This document shows positions 41,177-49,545 of a stretch of 64,000 nt of DNA, in pieces. Location: positions 124,001-188,000 of the forward strand of contig DATGMF010000074.1 in the NCBI GenBank assembly GCA_035293765.1. The letters are read 5' to 3'. The notes under the pieces were generated by a model. That model was not told the origin of the DNA and made no database searches. It worked only from the letters and a program-made list of their open reading frames with translations. The stretch comes from DASRHT01 sp035293765. Lineage in GTDB: Bacteria; Chloroflexota; Ktedonobacteria; Ktedonobacterales; Ktedonobacteraceae. The first letter of the stretch is position 1. Every line of letters begins with the position of its first letter. The position numbers were made by a program, and so were the translations under genes.

Positions 41177-41992
41177 TCAGGCTGTGGCAGGCACAGCCGC
41201 CACGGGGCGCACCAGCGAGCCCGTGGCCCCTTGCATTTTCAGAGGCAGGCAGATGAAGAGAAATTCGTATTGCTTCTGCCGCGCAAGCTCCTCTAAATAG
41301 AGATTTTCCAGGATATAGATGCCGTGGCGCACCAGCATAATGACATGGCCGGGCAGGCTTACCCCCATATCGGGATCGACCTTGCCGATAATATCCCACG
41401 CCATATTGTCGGCTCCGACCGCTCGAACCTGCTGATTCGCCAGCCAGTGGGAGCCGCTGGCATCGACGCCTGTAGCTTTAAGATAGGCTTCCGGCTGTTG
41501 CCAGCGCGCTCCATTGCCGATACGTACCAGCACAACATCACCGGCTTGTATCGTCACTCCCTGGCTTCGCGCCGTCTCTTCGAGATCAGTTCGGGTGATA
41601 GGGAGCTCATCCGCGAGGCAGTCAACGTTATGATGAGCGGCCACGTCGAGCAAGATGCCGCGTGTCAGCAAGGGCGGGATCGTCTCCGCGCCCAGTTCCG
41701 TAAAGCCGGTCGAGGTTTGCAGGTGGGGTGTGATTGCTCTTCCCCCATAGAGGGAGAGGTTCTCCGCTTGATGGCAGAGGGCATCGATATGCGTGCCTGA
41801 GTGCTCGGTGGCGAAAATAAAGCCGGAGGCGCCAGTGCGAGCTTCCCCTTGCTCCGGTTCGTGTCGCCGGTGCAGCTTATAGACAAATCCTGGCTCATGC
41901 ACCGGCATCGTGGGAGCGCCAAAGTAGCGCGGCTGTTCAAGATCGTAGATCCGTAACTGAGGGAGAAGATCAAAAAGCTGTTCTTTTTCCAC
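41177..41992 (-). CDS. cyclase/kynurenine-formamidase-family hydrolase
   Basis: A 271-residue protein of the cyclase superfamily, with the metal motif EHSGTHIDALCHQAE (His-x-Gly-Thr-His-x-Asp...His) near residue 65, the GILLDVAAHHNVDCLADELP stretch and the later VLVRIGNGARWQQPEAYLKA loop. Members hydrolyse amides or lactones, for example N-formylkynurenine. The usual shorter enzymes have about 210 residues, so this one has an N-terminal extension like isatin hydrolases. Start is a GTG with AAAGG upstream. Substrate not determined. Confidence 0.85.
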   Translation of the reverse strand: MEKEQLFDLLPQLRIYDLEQPRYFGAPTMPVHEPGFVYKLHRRHEPEQGEARTGASGFIFATEHSGTHIDALCHQAENLSLYGGRAITPHLQTSTGFTELGAETIPPLLTRGILLDVAAHHNVDCLADELPITRTDLEETARSQGVTIQAGDVVLVRIGNGARWQQPEAYLKATGVDASGSHWLANQQVRAVGADNMAWDIIGKVDPDMGVSLPGHVIMLVRHGIYILENLYLEELARQKQYEFLFICLPLKMQGATGSLVRPVAAVPATA

Positions 41993-42032
41993 GGTAGCAA
42001 TCCTTTCGCTAGTGATTTGCGCTTGCCTTCCT

Positions 42033-43841
42033 CTAGTCCTTCAATCCCCAGGTGCGAGCACGGCGGCGGGCCTTCTGGGCTTCTGCCAGATTGCCGAGCG
42101 CTTCGTGGACTTCGGCTTTGAGCGCCCAGGCGCGGGTATAGTTCCTGTCCATCTCGGTTGCCTCATCAAGGGCTTCCAGCGCGGCGCGATTATGGCCGAG
42201 ATGAACCAGCGCCTCGGCCTTATTGCACCAGGCGACGGCACTGCGCGAGTTGATCAGTAACGCCTGCGTGTATGCTTCGACTGCTCCCACGAAGTCGCGC
42301 AAAGAGGAGCGGGCGTTGCCGAGTCCGTTCCACGCCTGGAAGCTGCGAGGATCATAGATCAGGGCCTGCTCGTACGAGTTGAGCGCCTCCTCCGGCATGT
42401 TCAGGTCCAGTTGCGCGTCAGCCTTGCCGTTCCAGGCCGCGACATAGTGCGGGTCGAGGGTGAGCGCGCGCTCAAAGTGAACCAGCGCCTGCTGGTAACG
42501 CTGGAGACGGTTCAGGACCAGTCCGGCGCTGACCCAGGCGATGGCGTTGGCCGGGTCGATGCCGGTGGCGTACTGGAATGCCTCCAGAGCTTTGCGATAA
42601 TTTCCCTGATTGTAGAGCGCGGTCCCTTTGCCATTCCAGGCGTAAAAGTTATCTCCGTCCAGGCGCAGAGCCTCTTCATATGCTTGCAGCGCCTGCGCGT
42701 ATTGCTGCTGCTTCAAGAATTGGTCTCCCTCGCGACACTTCTCGTTGATGCTGGCGGTAACGGGGGTAGAGCGAGAGATAGGGGGATGCTGGTGATTGAC
42801 GCCGCTGCCGCTATTTTTCGCTGAGCCGCCCACGCTATTCTTGCCGGGCCGGGTGGAGATAACCGGAGGCGTTACGCCCGTAGCGCCCCGAATGTGAGGT
42901 GTGGAGTGGGGGTCTGGCATGCTACCTGAATGATTCTGGAGCTGGGCTGCGCGAATTTTCGCCGTTGGGCGAAAGGCGAAGTCGAAGGCGCGCATAAATT
43001 CCAGCATATCTGTAAAGCGGTCTTCCGGTCGTGGTGCGAGCGCGCGCTGGAGCACAGGGTCGAGCGCAGGGGGAAGCTCAAGGTTCAGCGAAGACACGGA
43101 GGGGATTGTCCCACCGAGCGGGTCGAGCGGATGATAGCCTGTGAGCATCTCGTAGAGCACGATGGCGCTGCCGTATTGATCGCTACGCGGATCAACAATC
43201 CCGCTGGTCTGCTCGGGAGCCATATAGCCCACGGTTCCACGCACCGTTACCGTCTTGCCCACGAGCGTCCCCGGCTCCAGTGAGCGCGCGATGCCGAAAT
43301 CGGTAATCACCAGGCGATGGTCCTCCTGGTGAATTAAAATATTTTCGGGCTTGATGTCCCGGTGAATCACAGGGCGCGGGCGCGTATGGGCATAGTGCAA
43401 GGCATGAACGAGTTGATGGAAGCTATGGATGGTCTCCTGTGTGAGCAGGGGGCCATTCGCCTGAGCCAGCCTTGTACGCAAAGAACCTGCCGTGTAAAGC
43501 GGCATGACCAGAAAAACGCAGGGACCATCCTTACCATAATCGAGAATGGGCGCGATATTAGGATGATCCAGCGCGGCTGCTATGCGCGCCTCGCGTAGAA
43601 AATGTTCGCGTTCGCTTGTCGTAGTTTTACTAGGAAGTAGCACCTTGATCGCCACGCGGCGCGACAGGTTCTGATCTATTCCACGAAATACCGCCGCGTA
43701 TCCACCTTTACTGATTAATGCTTCCACCACATAACGTCTCGCCAGCACAGTGTTCAGCAATGGCAGCGCACACGCTCGACAAAACAAATCGCTGTCCCGA
43801 TTATCATAGCCACAATCAATTTGATCGGCGCAGCGTCGCAT
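42033..43841 (-). CDS. zinc-ribbon Ser/Thr protein kinase with TPR repeats
   Basis: A 602-residue cytoplasmic kinase. Residues 1-30 form a zinc ribbon (CADQIDCGYDN and FCRACALPLL). The PknB-like kinase domain (about 35-290) has ISKGGYAAVFRG, VAIKVLLPS (Lys), HRDIKPENIL, ITDFGIARS and GTVGYMAPEQ, so it should be active. A disordered Ser/Pro-rich linker is followed from about 365 by six or more TPR units (AWNGKGTALYNQGNYRKALE is one). TPRs probably choose the substrates. The next gene upstream on the strand codes for a paralogue whose kinase part is reduced. GGAGGA before ATG. Confidence 0.93.
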   Translation of the reverse strand: MRRCADQIDCGYDNRDSDLFCRACALPLLNTVLARRYVVEALISKGGYAAVFRGIDQNLSRRVAIKVLLPSKTTTSEREHFLREARIAAALDHPNIAPILDYGKDGPCVFLVMPLYTAGSLRTRLAQANGPLLTQETIHSFHQLVHALHYAHTRPRPVIHRDIKPENILIHQEDHRLVITDFGIARSLEPGTLVGKTVTVRGTVGYMAPEQTSGIVDPRSDQYGSAIVLYEMLTGYHPLDPLGGTIPSVSSLNLELPPALDPVLQRALAPRPEDRFTDMLEFMRAFDFAFRPTAKIRAAQLQNHSGSMPDPHSTPHIRGATGVTPPVISTRPGKNSVGGSAKNSGSGVNHQHPPISRSTPVTASINEKCREGDQFLKQQQYAQALQAYEEALRLDGDNFYAWNGKGTALYNQGNYRKALEAFQYATGIDPANAIAWVSAGLVLNRLQRYQQALVHFERALTLDPHYVAAWNGKADAQLDLNMPEEALNSYEQALIYDPRSFQAWNGLGNARSSLRDFVGAVEAYTQALLINSRSAVAWCNKAEALVHLGHNRAALEALDEATEMDRNYTRAWALKAEVHEALGNLAEAQKARRRARTWGLKD

Positions 43842-43956
43842 TCCTCCTCCGAGTCATAGAGGCACCTCTCGCAGGTACCATGTGTAGGGGTACCCTCTGG
43901 CACCCGTCTGTTGTCCATAGCGATTAATCTCGGATTATCCCCTTTGCTCTCAGTGT

Positions 43957-44052
43957 ATTTCCATTTGACATCTTCATATAATACGTATATACTCCCCCTA
44001 CGGGAGGCGAAGGAAGATTATGGCTGCTCGATCCGCTTGAGGATACTGAAAT
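43957..44052 (-). repeat. CTCAAGCGGRTCGAG repeat, copy 2, forming a gene end
   Basis: A 96-base copy of the family at 30627, 49399 and 56959. On the minus strand it starts ATTTCAGTATCCTCAAGCGG and ends GATGTCAAATGGAAAT. Its first 35 bases code for the last residues of the TPR pseudokinase (FSILKRIEQP and stop). Confidence 0.85.
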
Positions 44053-45658
44053 ACTCCCGGCTCGAAGTTGCCTCCTGTTTTCTGCCTAGCTTTTCCAGCA
44101 CGATTGCCTTGTTGTACCATGCGTCTGGCTCTTCTGGTGCAAACGAGGTTGCCTGCTCAAATGCGGCTAGAGCTTCATCTAGCCGTCCCAGTGCGAAGAG
44201 CGACAGTCCTTTATTGTTCCAGGCCGCGATATAATGGGGGTCAAGGGCCAGGGCGTGGTCAAATGCGACCAGGGCCTCCTCATGCCGTTTTAATTCGTGC
44301 AGCAAGCTCCCTTTATTATACCAGGCTGAGATCAAACCGCTATCATATTCAAGGGCTTGATTATATGATGCTAAAGCATCTTCGTACATCCGTAAAGCTG
44401 CCAGAACGTTGCCTCGATTATACCACGCTCCCGCTAGAGAAGAGTCGAGCGTCAGGGCGTGGTCATAGTCCTGGAGGGCCTCGGTGAAGCGCCGTAAATC
44501 GCGCAGGTCGTTGGCTTTATCAAACCAGAACATAGCATTTTGCGGTGCCAGTTTGATCGCTTGCTCGTGCAGTGGCAGGGCCTCCTCCGGCTTTTTCAGG
44601 CGGCGCAGGATGTTACCTTTCGTGTCCCATAATGAACTCTCGTGATCATCGATGGCGAAGGCGCGGTCGATGGCGATCAGCGCCTCGTCATAGCGATGCA
44701 GGCTAAACAGGGTGTCGCTCATCGCTTGCCAGATAGTGCTTTGATGGGGATCGAGCGTGAGGGCCTTATCGAAGGCGACCAGGGCCTCCTCCGGCTGGTT
44801 GCGCTCGGCCAGGGCCATGCCGCGTTCGCTCCAGGCGTAGACATAGTTGGGATCGCAAGCCAGCGCCTGTTCGTAGCAGCGCATCTCTTCATCAAATTGG
44901 CGCAGTTCATGGAGCGCGCTAGCACGCGAAGTCCATAGCTCTGGATCATCGGGGCGCAGGGCCAGCGCCTGCTCGTAGGCGGTAAGTGCCTCCGCAGCTC
45001 GTCCCAGGTGCAGCAGCGTGATCCCTTTACCACTCCAGGCGTCAACCGAGCGGACATCTTGTTTGATGGCTTTTTCATAGGCTGCCAATGCCTCTAAATA
45101 GTTGCCCTGTTCGTAAGCTGTATTGCCTGCCGTGAGCCAGGAAACTGGCTGCGCTGTGGCCCGAGCCTGAAGGGGCAATCGTTTGAGGAGAGCTGGCAGG
45201 CCAATCTGTGTGGTGGCGGCGTCATCTTCGTCAATATCGTCGTCTATGTGTGCTGCCGTATGAGTTGGTCCGACGCGTTGATCCGCGGGACTGGCTTTCA
45301 GCGCGGATTTCACCAGGAAGGCGACTGGTCCATCCTGCCCAAAATCGGTCACGCGAATGCTGCCGGGATCGGTGACGCGGGCGGAGAGCGAGACAGCCAT
45401 CTCGGCATCCTCTAAGAATTCCGCCCGTTCCGCCTCGCTGATTGCCTTAGGAATAATCGTGCGAGCCGTGACCAGGTGACCGCCATGCCGGTCGATGGCT
45501 CGCAGGGTAACGGTGGTGCGATCCCTTCCGATAAGGTCCTGTATTTCGTAACGTCCCTGTAGAAATGTTCCGCGTAGAGGTATGCCACAATTGGCGCAAA
45601 AACGCGCTCGTTCACGATTATCAAATCCGCAGCTCTCTAAATCTAAACACTTCCCCAT
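44018..45658 (-). CDS. zinc-ribbon pseudokinase N-lobe with long TPR array
   Basis: A 546-residue paralogue of the kinase at 42033. It keeps the zinc ribbon (CLDLESCGFDN and FCANCGIPL) and an N-lobe-like part (GRYEIQDLIGRDRTTVTLRA, then GSIRVTDFGQDGPVAFLV matching the kinase's IAPILDYGKDGPCVFLV), but has no Lys, HRD, DFG or APE and stops at the hinge. From residue about 165 it has some ten TPR units. It therefore cannot phosphorylate and may be a scaffold. ATG 45658 has GGAGGAAGG upstream. The last 10 codons derive from repeat copy 2. Confidence 0.88.
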   Translation of the reverse strand: MGKCLDLESCGFDNRERARFCANCGIPLRGTFLQGRYEIQDLIGRDRTTVTLRAIDRHGGHLVTARTIIPKAISEAERAEFLEDAEMAVSLSARVTDPGSIRVTDFGQDGPVAFLVKSALKASPADQRVGPTHTAAHIDDDIDEDDAATTQIGLPALLKRLPLQARATAQPVSWLTAGNTAYEQGNYLEALAAYEKAIKQDVRSVDAWSGKGITLLHLGRAAEALTAYEQALALRPDDPELWTSRASALHELRQFDEEMRCYEQALACDPNYVYAWSERGMALAERNQPEEALVAFDKALTLDPHQSTIWQAMSDTLFSLHRYDEALIAIDRAFAIDDHESSLWDTKGNILRRLKKPEEALPLHEQAIKLAPQNAMFWFDKANDLRDLRRFTEALQDYDHALTLDSSLAGAWYNRGNVLAALRMYEDALASYNQALEYDSGLISAWYNKGSLLHELKRHEEALVAFDHALALDPHYIAAWNNKGLSLFALGRLDEALAAFEQATSFAPEEPDAWYNKAIVLEKLGRKQEATSSREYFSILKRIEQP

Positions 45659-45845
45659 AACCGTCCGTCCTTCCTCCCTGGCCTCCGTATATTTTGTACG
45701 TTTTTCCATTATTGTTTCCTCTACTGTAGCGAAAGTGCTGCTACTTTGTCAATATCGCGTGTGTATTGGGAATTGTTCTTGAAAGATTGCTCTTTAGATA
45801 ACAACGTTGCAACGATGCAAAATCTTCTATCTAACATTTCCTTGT

Positions 45846-45903
45846 AGACGACCTGAGCGCTCCCACGATGAATCGGGGAGCTACAAGGTGAGCGTTGGTC
45901 GTC
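45846..45903 (+). repeat. CTCCCACGATGAATCGGGGAG repeat in a hairpin
   Basis: AGACGACC (45846-45853) pairs with GGTCGTCT (45896-45903), enclosing GCTCCCACGATGAATCGGGG and AGCTAC. The same core appears inverted at 49287-49311 and, altered, at 27048-27075. The remainder of the 376-base gap 45659-46034 shows no gene. Confidence 0.75.
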
Positions 45904-46034
45904 TGGATAACAAGCCCTGCAAAATATGCTATACTAAACCTGCTTCGATCTACGCTCCTGAATGTCTGTCTTGTTGGAGCGATGTACCTTCTGAGCGGTT
46001 ATGTTTATGTTATTTCAGCCCAAAGGGAGGAATT

Positions 46035-48080
46035 ATGGTCGCTACCTCATCTCCTGACACCACCCGCACCCTCGTCGCCGGCTGGCTTTCAGCCGAAGAA
46101 TTCGCCATTCTAGAAGCCGTGTGTGATACCTTCGTGCCCGCGCTCGAACCCCCTGAAGGCAGTTCTGATGCTCTGGCAGCCTTCTATCGCCGCCGCGCGA
46201 GCGACCTCAATGTCGCTTTGCGTATCGCAGAAACGCTCTCGCTCGAAGATGCTGCCACGCAGGGCGAGTTTCGCCAGTTGCTGTCTCTGATCGCAAACCC
46301 GATTAGCGCGCTACTGCTGATTGGCGCTTTTAAGTCTTTTATGTCTCTCTCGTTCGAGCAGCGCGAGAAGTATTTACAGGCGATGGCGAATAGCCCGATA
46401 GCGGCTCTGCGCCAGGGCTACCAGTCGATCAAGCGTTTGAGCGGCTTTATCTTCTTTTCCGTCCCAGACGAGCATGGAGTTAACCCTAACTGGGGAGTGC
46501 TCGACTATACAGGCCCCGCGCCCGCTCCGAACGATGTTGCGCGTCCGATTACCCCGCTGGCAATTACCGCAGATACGACGCTGGATTGTGATGCCGTCGT
46601 TATCGGCTCCGGTGCCGGTGGCGGCGTGGTCGCGGGCGAGCTGGCTGTGGCAGGAAAAAGTGTGGTGGTACTGGAGAAGGGCGGCTATTATGCCGATGGC
46701 GATTTTACGCTGCAAGAGGCTCAGGCGATGCCCGAACTCTATCTCAAACGTGGCTTGCTGGCCTCAAAGGACCTGGGTACGATTGTGCTCGCGGGCAGCG
46801 TGCTTGGCGGGGGAACGGTCGTAAACTGGAATACCTCGTTCCGCACGCCCGACGATGTGCTGGAGGAATGGGCCACGCTCTCCGGTCTGCGCGCTTTTAC
46901 CGATTCCGCGCTGCAAGATAGCTTCGCGGCAGTTGAACAGCGCATCAGCGTCAATACCGAGAATAGCGCCCATAATAAGCAGAATCAACTGCTGTACGAT
47001 GGAGCGAAGGCGGCTGGCTATCACGCGGGCATCCTGCGACGCAACGCGGTTGGCTGCGAGCAGCGCTGTGGTACCTGCGGCTTCGGCTGTCGCTATGGCT
47101 GCAAGCAATCGACCACTAAAACATATCTCCAGGACGCCTATGATCGCGGCGCGCGCGTGATCGTGCGCTGTAGCGCCGATAGGGTGCTGATCGAGAACGG
47201 CAAAGCCGTCGGGGTGGAAGCCAGCGTCACCGATACTGAGAGGGGGAAGAGTTATAAAGTGACGGTGCGGGCGAAGGCGGTGATTGTCGCGGCAGGAGCA
47301 ATCAACTCGCCTGCGGTGCTGCTGCGTTCCGGCCTGGAAAACAGGCATATTGGCATGCATTTGCACCTGCATCCCACCTCGACCATTGGCGGGCTCTATC
47401 CTGAGAAGGTCCATGCCTGGCAGGGCGTGATGCAATCGGCCTACTCCGATTTTGGGCATGTCACGGGCAACTATGGCTATAAACTGGAAGTGCCGCCCGC
47501 GCATCCCGGGCTGATTGGTCTCTCGTCGCCCTGGTATTCCGCGCGTGAGGCTAAAGATCAGGCTACCAGGATGCCATACCTTGCCACTTTTATTGTGCTG
47601 ACCCGCGATAAGGGCGAGGGGAGCGTGACTCTGGACCGCAATGGCGAGCCGGTGATCAACTATGTCACCTCAGCCTATGACCGCAAGCATCTGCTGCATG
47701 GCTTGCGTACGGCGGCCCGCGCCCATGTCGCCGCCGGAGCCCGGACGCTCTTCTCCCTGCATACGAAGAAGACGCGCCTGGATGTTGCCGACGATAAAGC
47801 GGTGACGGAGCAGCGTCTGCGCGAGTTCGATGCCCTGCTGGAGCGCAACGGTCTGGGAGTTAATCGCATCATGATGTTCTCCGCCCACCAGATGAGCACC
47901 TGTCGCATGGGGGCCGATCCCGAGAAATCGGTGGTTGATGGCAACTGCGAAGTACACAACGTCAAAGGGCTCTTTGTCTGTGACGGCAGCGTCTTCCCCG
48001 CCTCTTCCGGCGTCAATCCGATGCTCTCGATTATGGGGCTGGCGCACCGGGCCAGTCAGTATATCAAAACAGTTCTATAA
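46035..48080 (+). CDS. GMC oxidoreductase, long-chain-alcohol-oxidase-like
   Basis: A 681-residue flavoprotein. Residues 1-140 form the helical N-terminus of the plant/yeast long-chain fatty alcohol oxidase type (FAILEAVCDTFVPALEP). FAD binding is DCDAVVIGSGAGGGVVAGEL near 185, then VLGGGTVVNWNTSFRTP, and the family-specific Cys cluster CEQRCGTCGFGCRYGCK (about 337-353). The C-terminus has the GMC pattern FSAHQMSTCRMG with His, and GLFVCDGSVFPASSGVNPML. It would oxidise long-chain alcohols with O2 or another acceptor. ATG 46035 follows GGGAGG; no signal peptide. Confidence 0.9.
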   Translation: MVATSSPDTTRTLVAGWLSAEEFAILEAVCDTFVPALEPPEGSSDALAAFYRRRASDLNVALRIAETLSLEDAATQGEFRQLLSLIANPISALLLIGAFKSFMSLSFEQREKYLQAMANSPIAALRQGYQSIKRLSGFIFFSVPDEHGVNPNWGVLDYTGPAPAPNDVARPITPLAITADTTLDCDAVVIGSGAGGGVVAGELAVAGKSVVVLEKGGYYADGDFTLQEAQAMPELYLKRGLLASKDLGTIVLAGSVLGGGTVVNWNTSFRTPDDVLEEWATLSGLRAFTDSALQDSFAAVEQRISVNTENSAHNKQNQLLYDGAKAAGYHAGILRRNAVGCEQRCGTCGFGCRYGCKQSTTKTYLQDAYDRGARVIVRCSADRVLIENGKAVGVEASVTDTERGKSYKVTVRAKAVIVAAGAINSPAVLLRSGLENRHIGMHLHLHPTSTIGGLYPEKVHAWQGVMQSAYSDFGHVTGNYGYKLEVPPAHPGLIGLSSPWYSAREAKDQATRMPYLATFIVLTRDKGEGSVTLDRNGEPVINYVTSAYDRKHLLHGLRTAARAHVAAGARTLFSLHTKKTRLDVADDKAVTEQRLREFDALLERNGLGVNRIMMFSAHQMSTCRMGADPEKSVVDGNCEVHNVKGLFVCDGSVFPASSGVNPMLSIMGLAHRASQYIKTVL

Positions 48081-48120
48081 TAAGGCATTGTGCCGCATTG
48101 TAAATAAGTAAGTTGGAGAA

Positions 48121-48146
48121 GCCAGAGCTGTAAAAACAGCTCTGGC
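48121..48146 (+). terminator. hairpin after the GMC oxidoreductase gene
   Basis: GCCAGAGCTGT (48121-48131) pairs exactly with ACAGCTCTGGC (48136-48146) around AAAA. A T-run is lacking, so it is a weak terminator candidate. Confidence 0.5.
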
Positions 48147-48353
48147 CCGTTCGGGAGGTGATGTGGCGTAATCAATTCAGAAGAAAAAAGCAACTTTGAC
48201 TGCTATCATTCATGTATCACCCAGCGCTTCTTGAAAAAAGCTTCCAGGGCAAAATTTTGACAAAAGATGTCATCTATCCCGTGCTATACTTGATAATATC
48301 CATCAGTGGATGGAATTACCCATTACCTTCTCAAAAAAAGGATATTATTCAAG

Positions 48354-49238
48354 ATGGCTATGCAAGAGCTTGACTACTATCGCCAGCACAACCAGATCAC
48401 TGATCCAGGCAAACAGGTTGCCTGTTATGGGGATTTACCGCGCGACATTGCCGGTCTGGTGAGGATTGTACAGGGTCTGCTCATCCCTCCCTATAGCGCC
48501 CTTTTGCGTAACCACTATCATGTTGACCCTGAAGAAATTGACAACGAGCCGTTCGGGCCATTTGGTCCGCGGCGCATAGAAGATCTCATCGAGCGCATTC
48601 AGATCCGCCATGCAGCCTCGCTTACCGTTGAGCGTCCGCCCGCCTTACGTATTGGCGTGATCTGCCGCAATTACGCGGTCCTGCTCGTCTCGATGCTGCG
48701 CCATTTAGGGATACCGGCGCGCGCCAGAGTTGGCTTCGGTGGCTACTTTGCCGCTCCCTACGCTGCCGATCATCGCGTAACGGAATATTGGGATGCTGCC
48801 CAGGATCGCTGGGTTTTGGTTGACGCGATGATCGACGAGGTTCAGCGCCGGGCCAACAAGCTGACGTTTAATACGCTGGATATCGGGCCAGATGATCCTT
48901 TCTGGCTGGCGGGAGTGGTCTGGCAGAGATGCCGCGCCGGTGAGCTTGACCCGCTGGCCTTCGGCGACTCCATTGATGATCTGGGGATGCCACCGATCCG
49001 TTACGCCTTGCTGCACGACTTTGCCTATCTGAACAAATGCGAGGTGCCTGGCTGTGACGCCTGGGGCGACCTCATTACCAAACCCGAAGCGGATCTCACC
49101 GCTGATGATCTCGCTCTGCTTGACCGCATAGCCGACCTTACCGTTAACGTTGATCAGCAATTTGCAACATTGCGCACTCTTTTCGAGCAGACAGACTACG
49201 GGCAGGCCGTGCGTCGAGAACTGGCGGCGGTCCTGTAA
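48354..49238 (+). CDS. transglutaminase-like cysteine protease-fold protein
   Basis: A 294-residue protein with the transglutaminase triad: Cys in GVICRNYAVLLVSMLRHLGI, His in HRVTEYWDAA and Asp in RWVLVDAMIDE (residues about 120-185). The enclosing sequence matches bacterial transglutaminase-like domains that usually act as hydrolases or ligases on peptides. No signal peptide, so cytoplasmic. The family assignment is clear, the substrate is not. It lies alone between repeats; ATG 48354 begins the domain-length protein. Confidence 0.82.
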   Translation: MAMQELDYYRQHNQITDPGKQVACYGDLPRDIAGLVRIVQGLLIPPYSALLRNHYHVDPEEIDNEPFGPFGPRRIEDLIERIQIRHAASLTVERPPALRIGVICRNYAVLLVSMLRHLGIPARARVGFGGYFAAPYAADHRVTEYWDAAQDRWVLVDAMIDEVQRRANKLTFNTLDIGPDDPFWLAGVVWQRCRAGELDPLAFGDSIDDLGMPPIRYALLHDFAYLNKCEVPGCDAWGDLITKPEADLTADDLALLDRIADLTVNVDQQFATLRTLFEQTDYGQAVRRELAAVL

Positions 49239-49262
49239 GCATGTTCGATATCGTCTGGTGGC

Positions 49263-49331
49263 GCGAGCAGGGCAACCGGTAGCTCCGTGGCTCCCCGATT
49301 CATCGTGGGAGTTGCCGGTTGCCCTGCTCGC
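49263..49331. repeat. long perfect hairpin made of two repeat families
   Basis: GCGAGCAGGGCAACCGG (49263-49279) pairs perfectly with 49315-49331 (17 bp). The loop contains CTCCCCGATTCATCGTGGGA, the inverted copy of the repeat at 45859. GGGCAACC arms recall the GGGGCAATCCCT family. It may end transcription of the transglutaminase gene. Confidence 0.75.
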
Positions 49332-49398
49332 TTGCGATCCCGCGGGAAAAAACAAGCGTGAAAAGGGTGCAATTTGTTGTGCTTCAGGTTATACTATA

Positions 49399-49495
49399 AT
49401 TTCAGTACCCTCAAACGGGTCGAGGTAGCCATGAGTCCTTGCCGCCTCCCGTGAAGGGAGTGTATACATCAAACCCTGAGATGTCAAGTGGAAAT
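49399..49495 (+). repeat. CTCAAGCGGRTCGAG repeat, copy 3
   Basis: A 97-base copy starting TTTCAGTACCCTCAAACGGG and ending GAGATGTCAAGTGGAAAT, with the central CGCCTCCCGTGAAGGGAG palindrome. It lies in the leader of the ABC exporter gene at 49546 and touches no coding region. Confidence 0.85.
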
Positions 49496-49545
49496 GTTCT
49501 AAAAATTGTTCCTCCAACAAGCAGAAGTGGAAGGCCAGAGATTCT

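Noticed and set aside
46764..47504. Long minus-strand reading frame inside the GMC oxidoreductase gene
   Set aside because: Shadow caused by codon bias of the real gene; no recognisable protein features.
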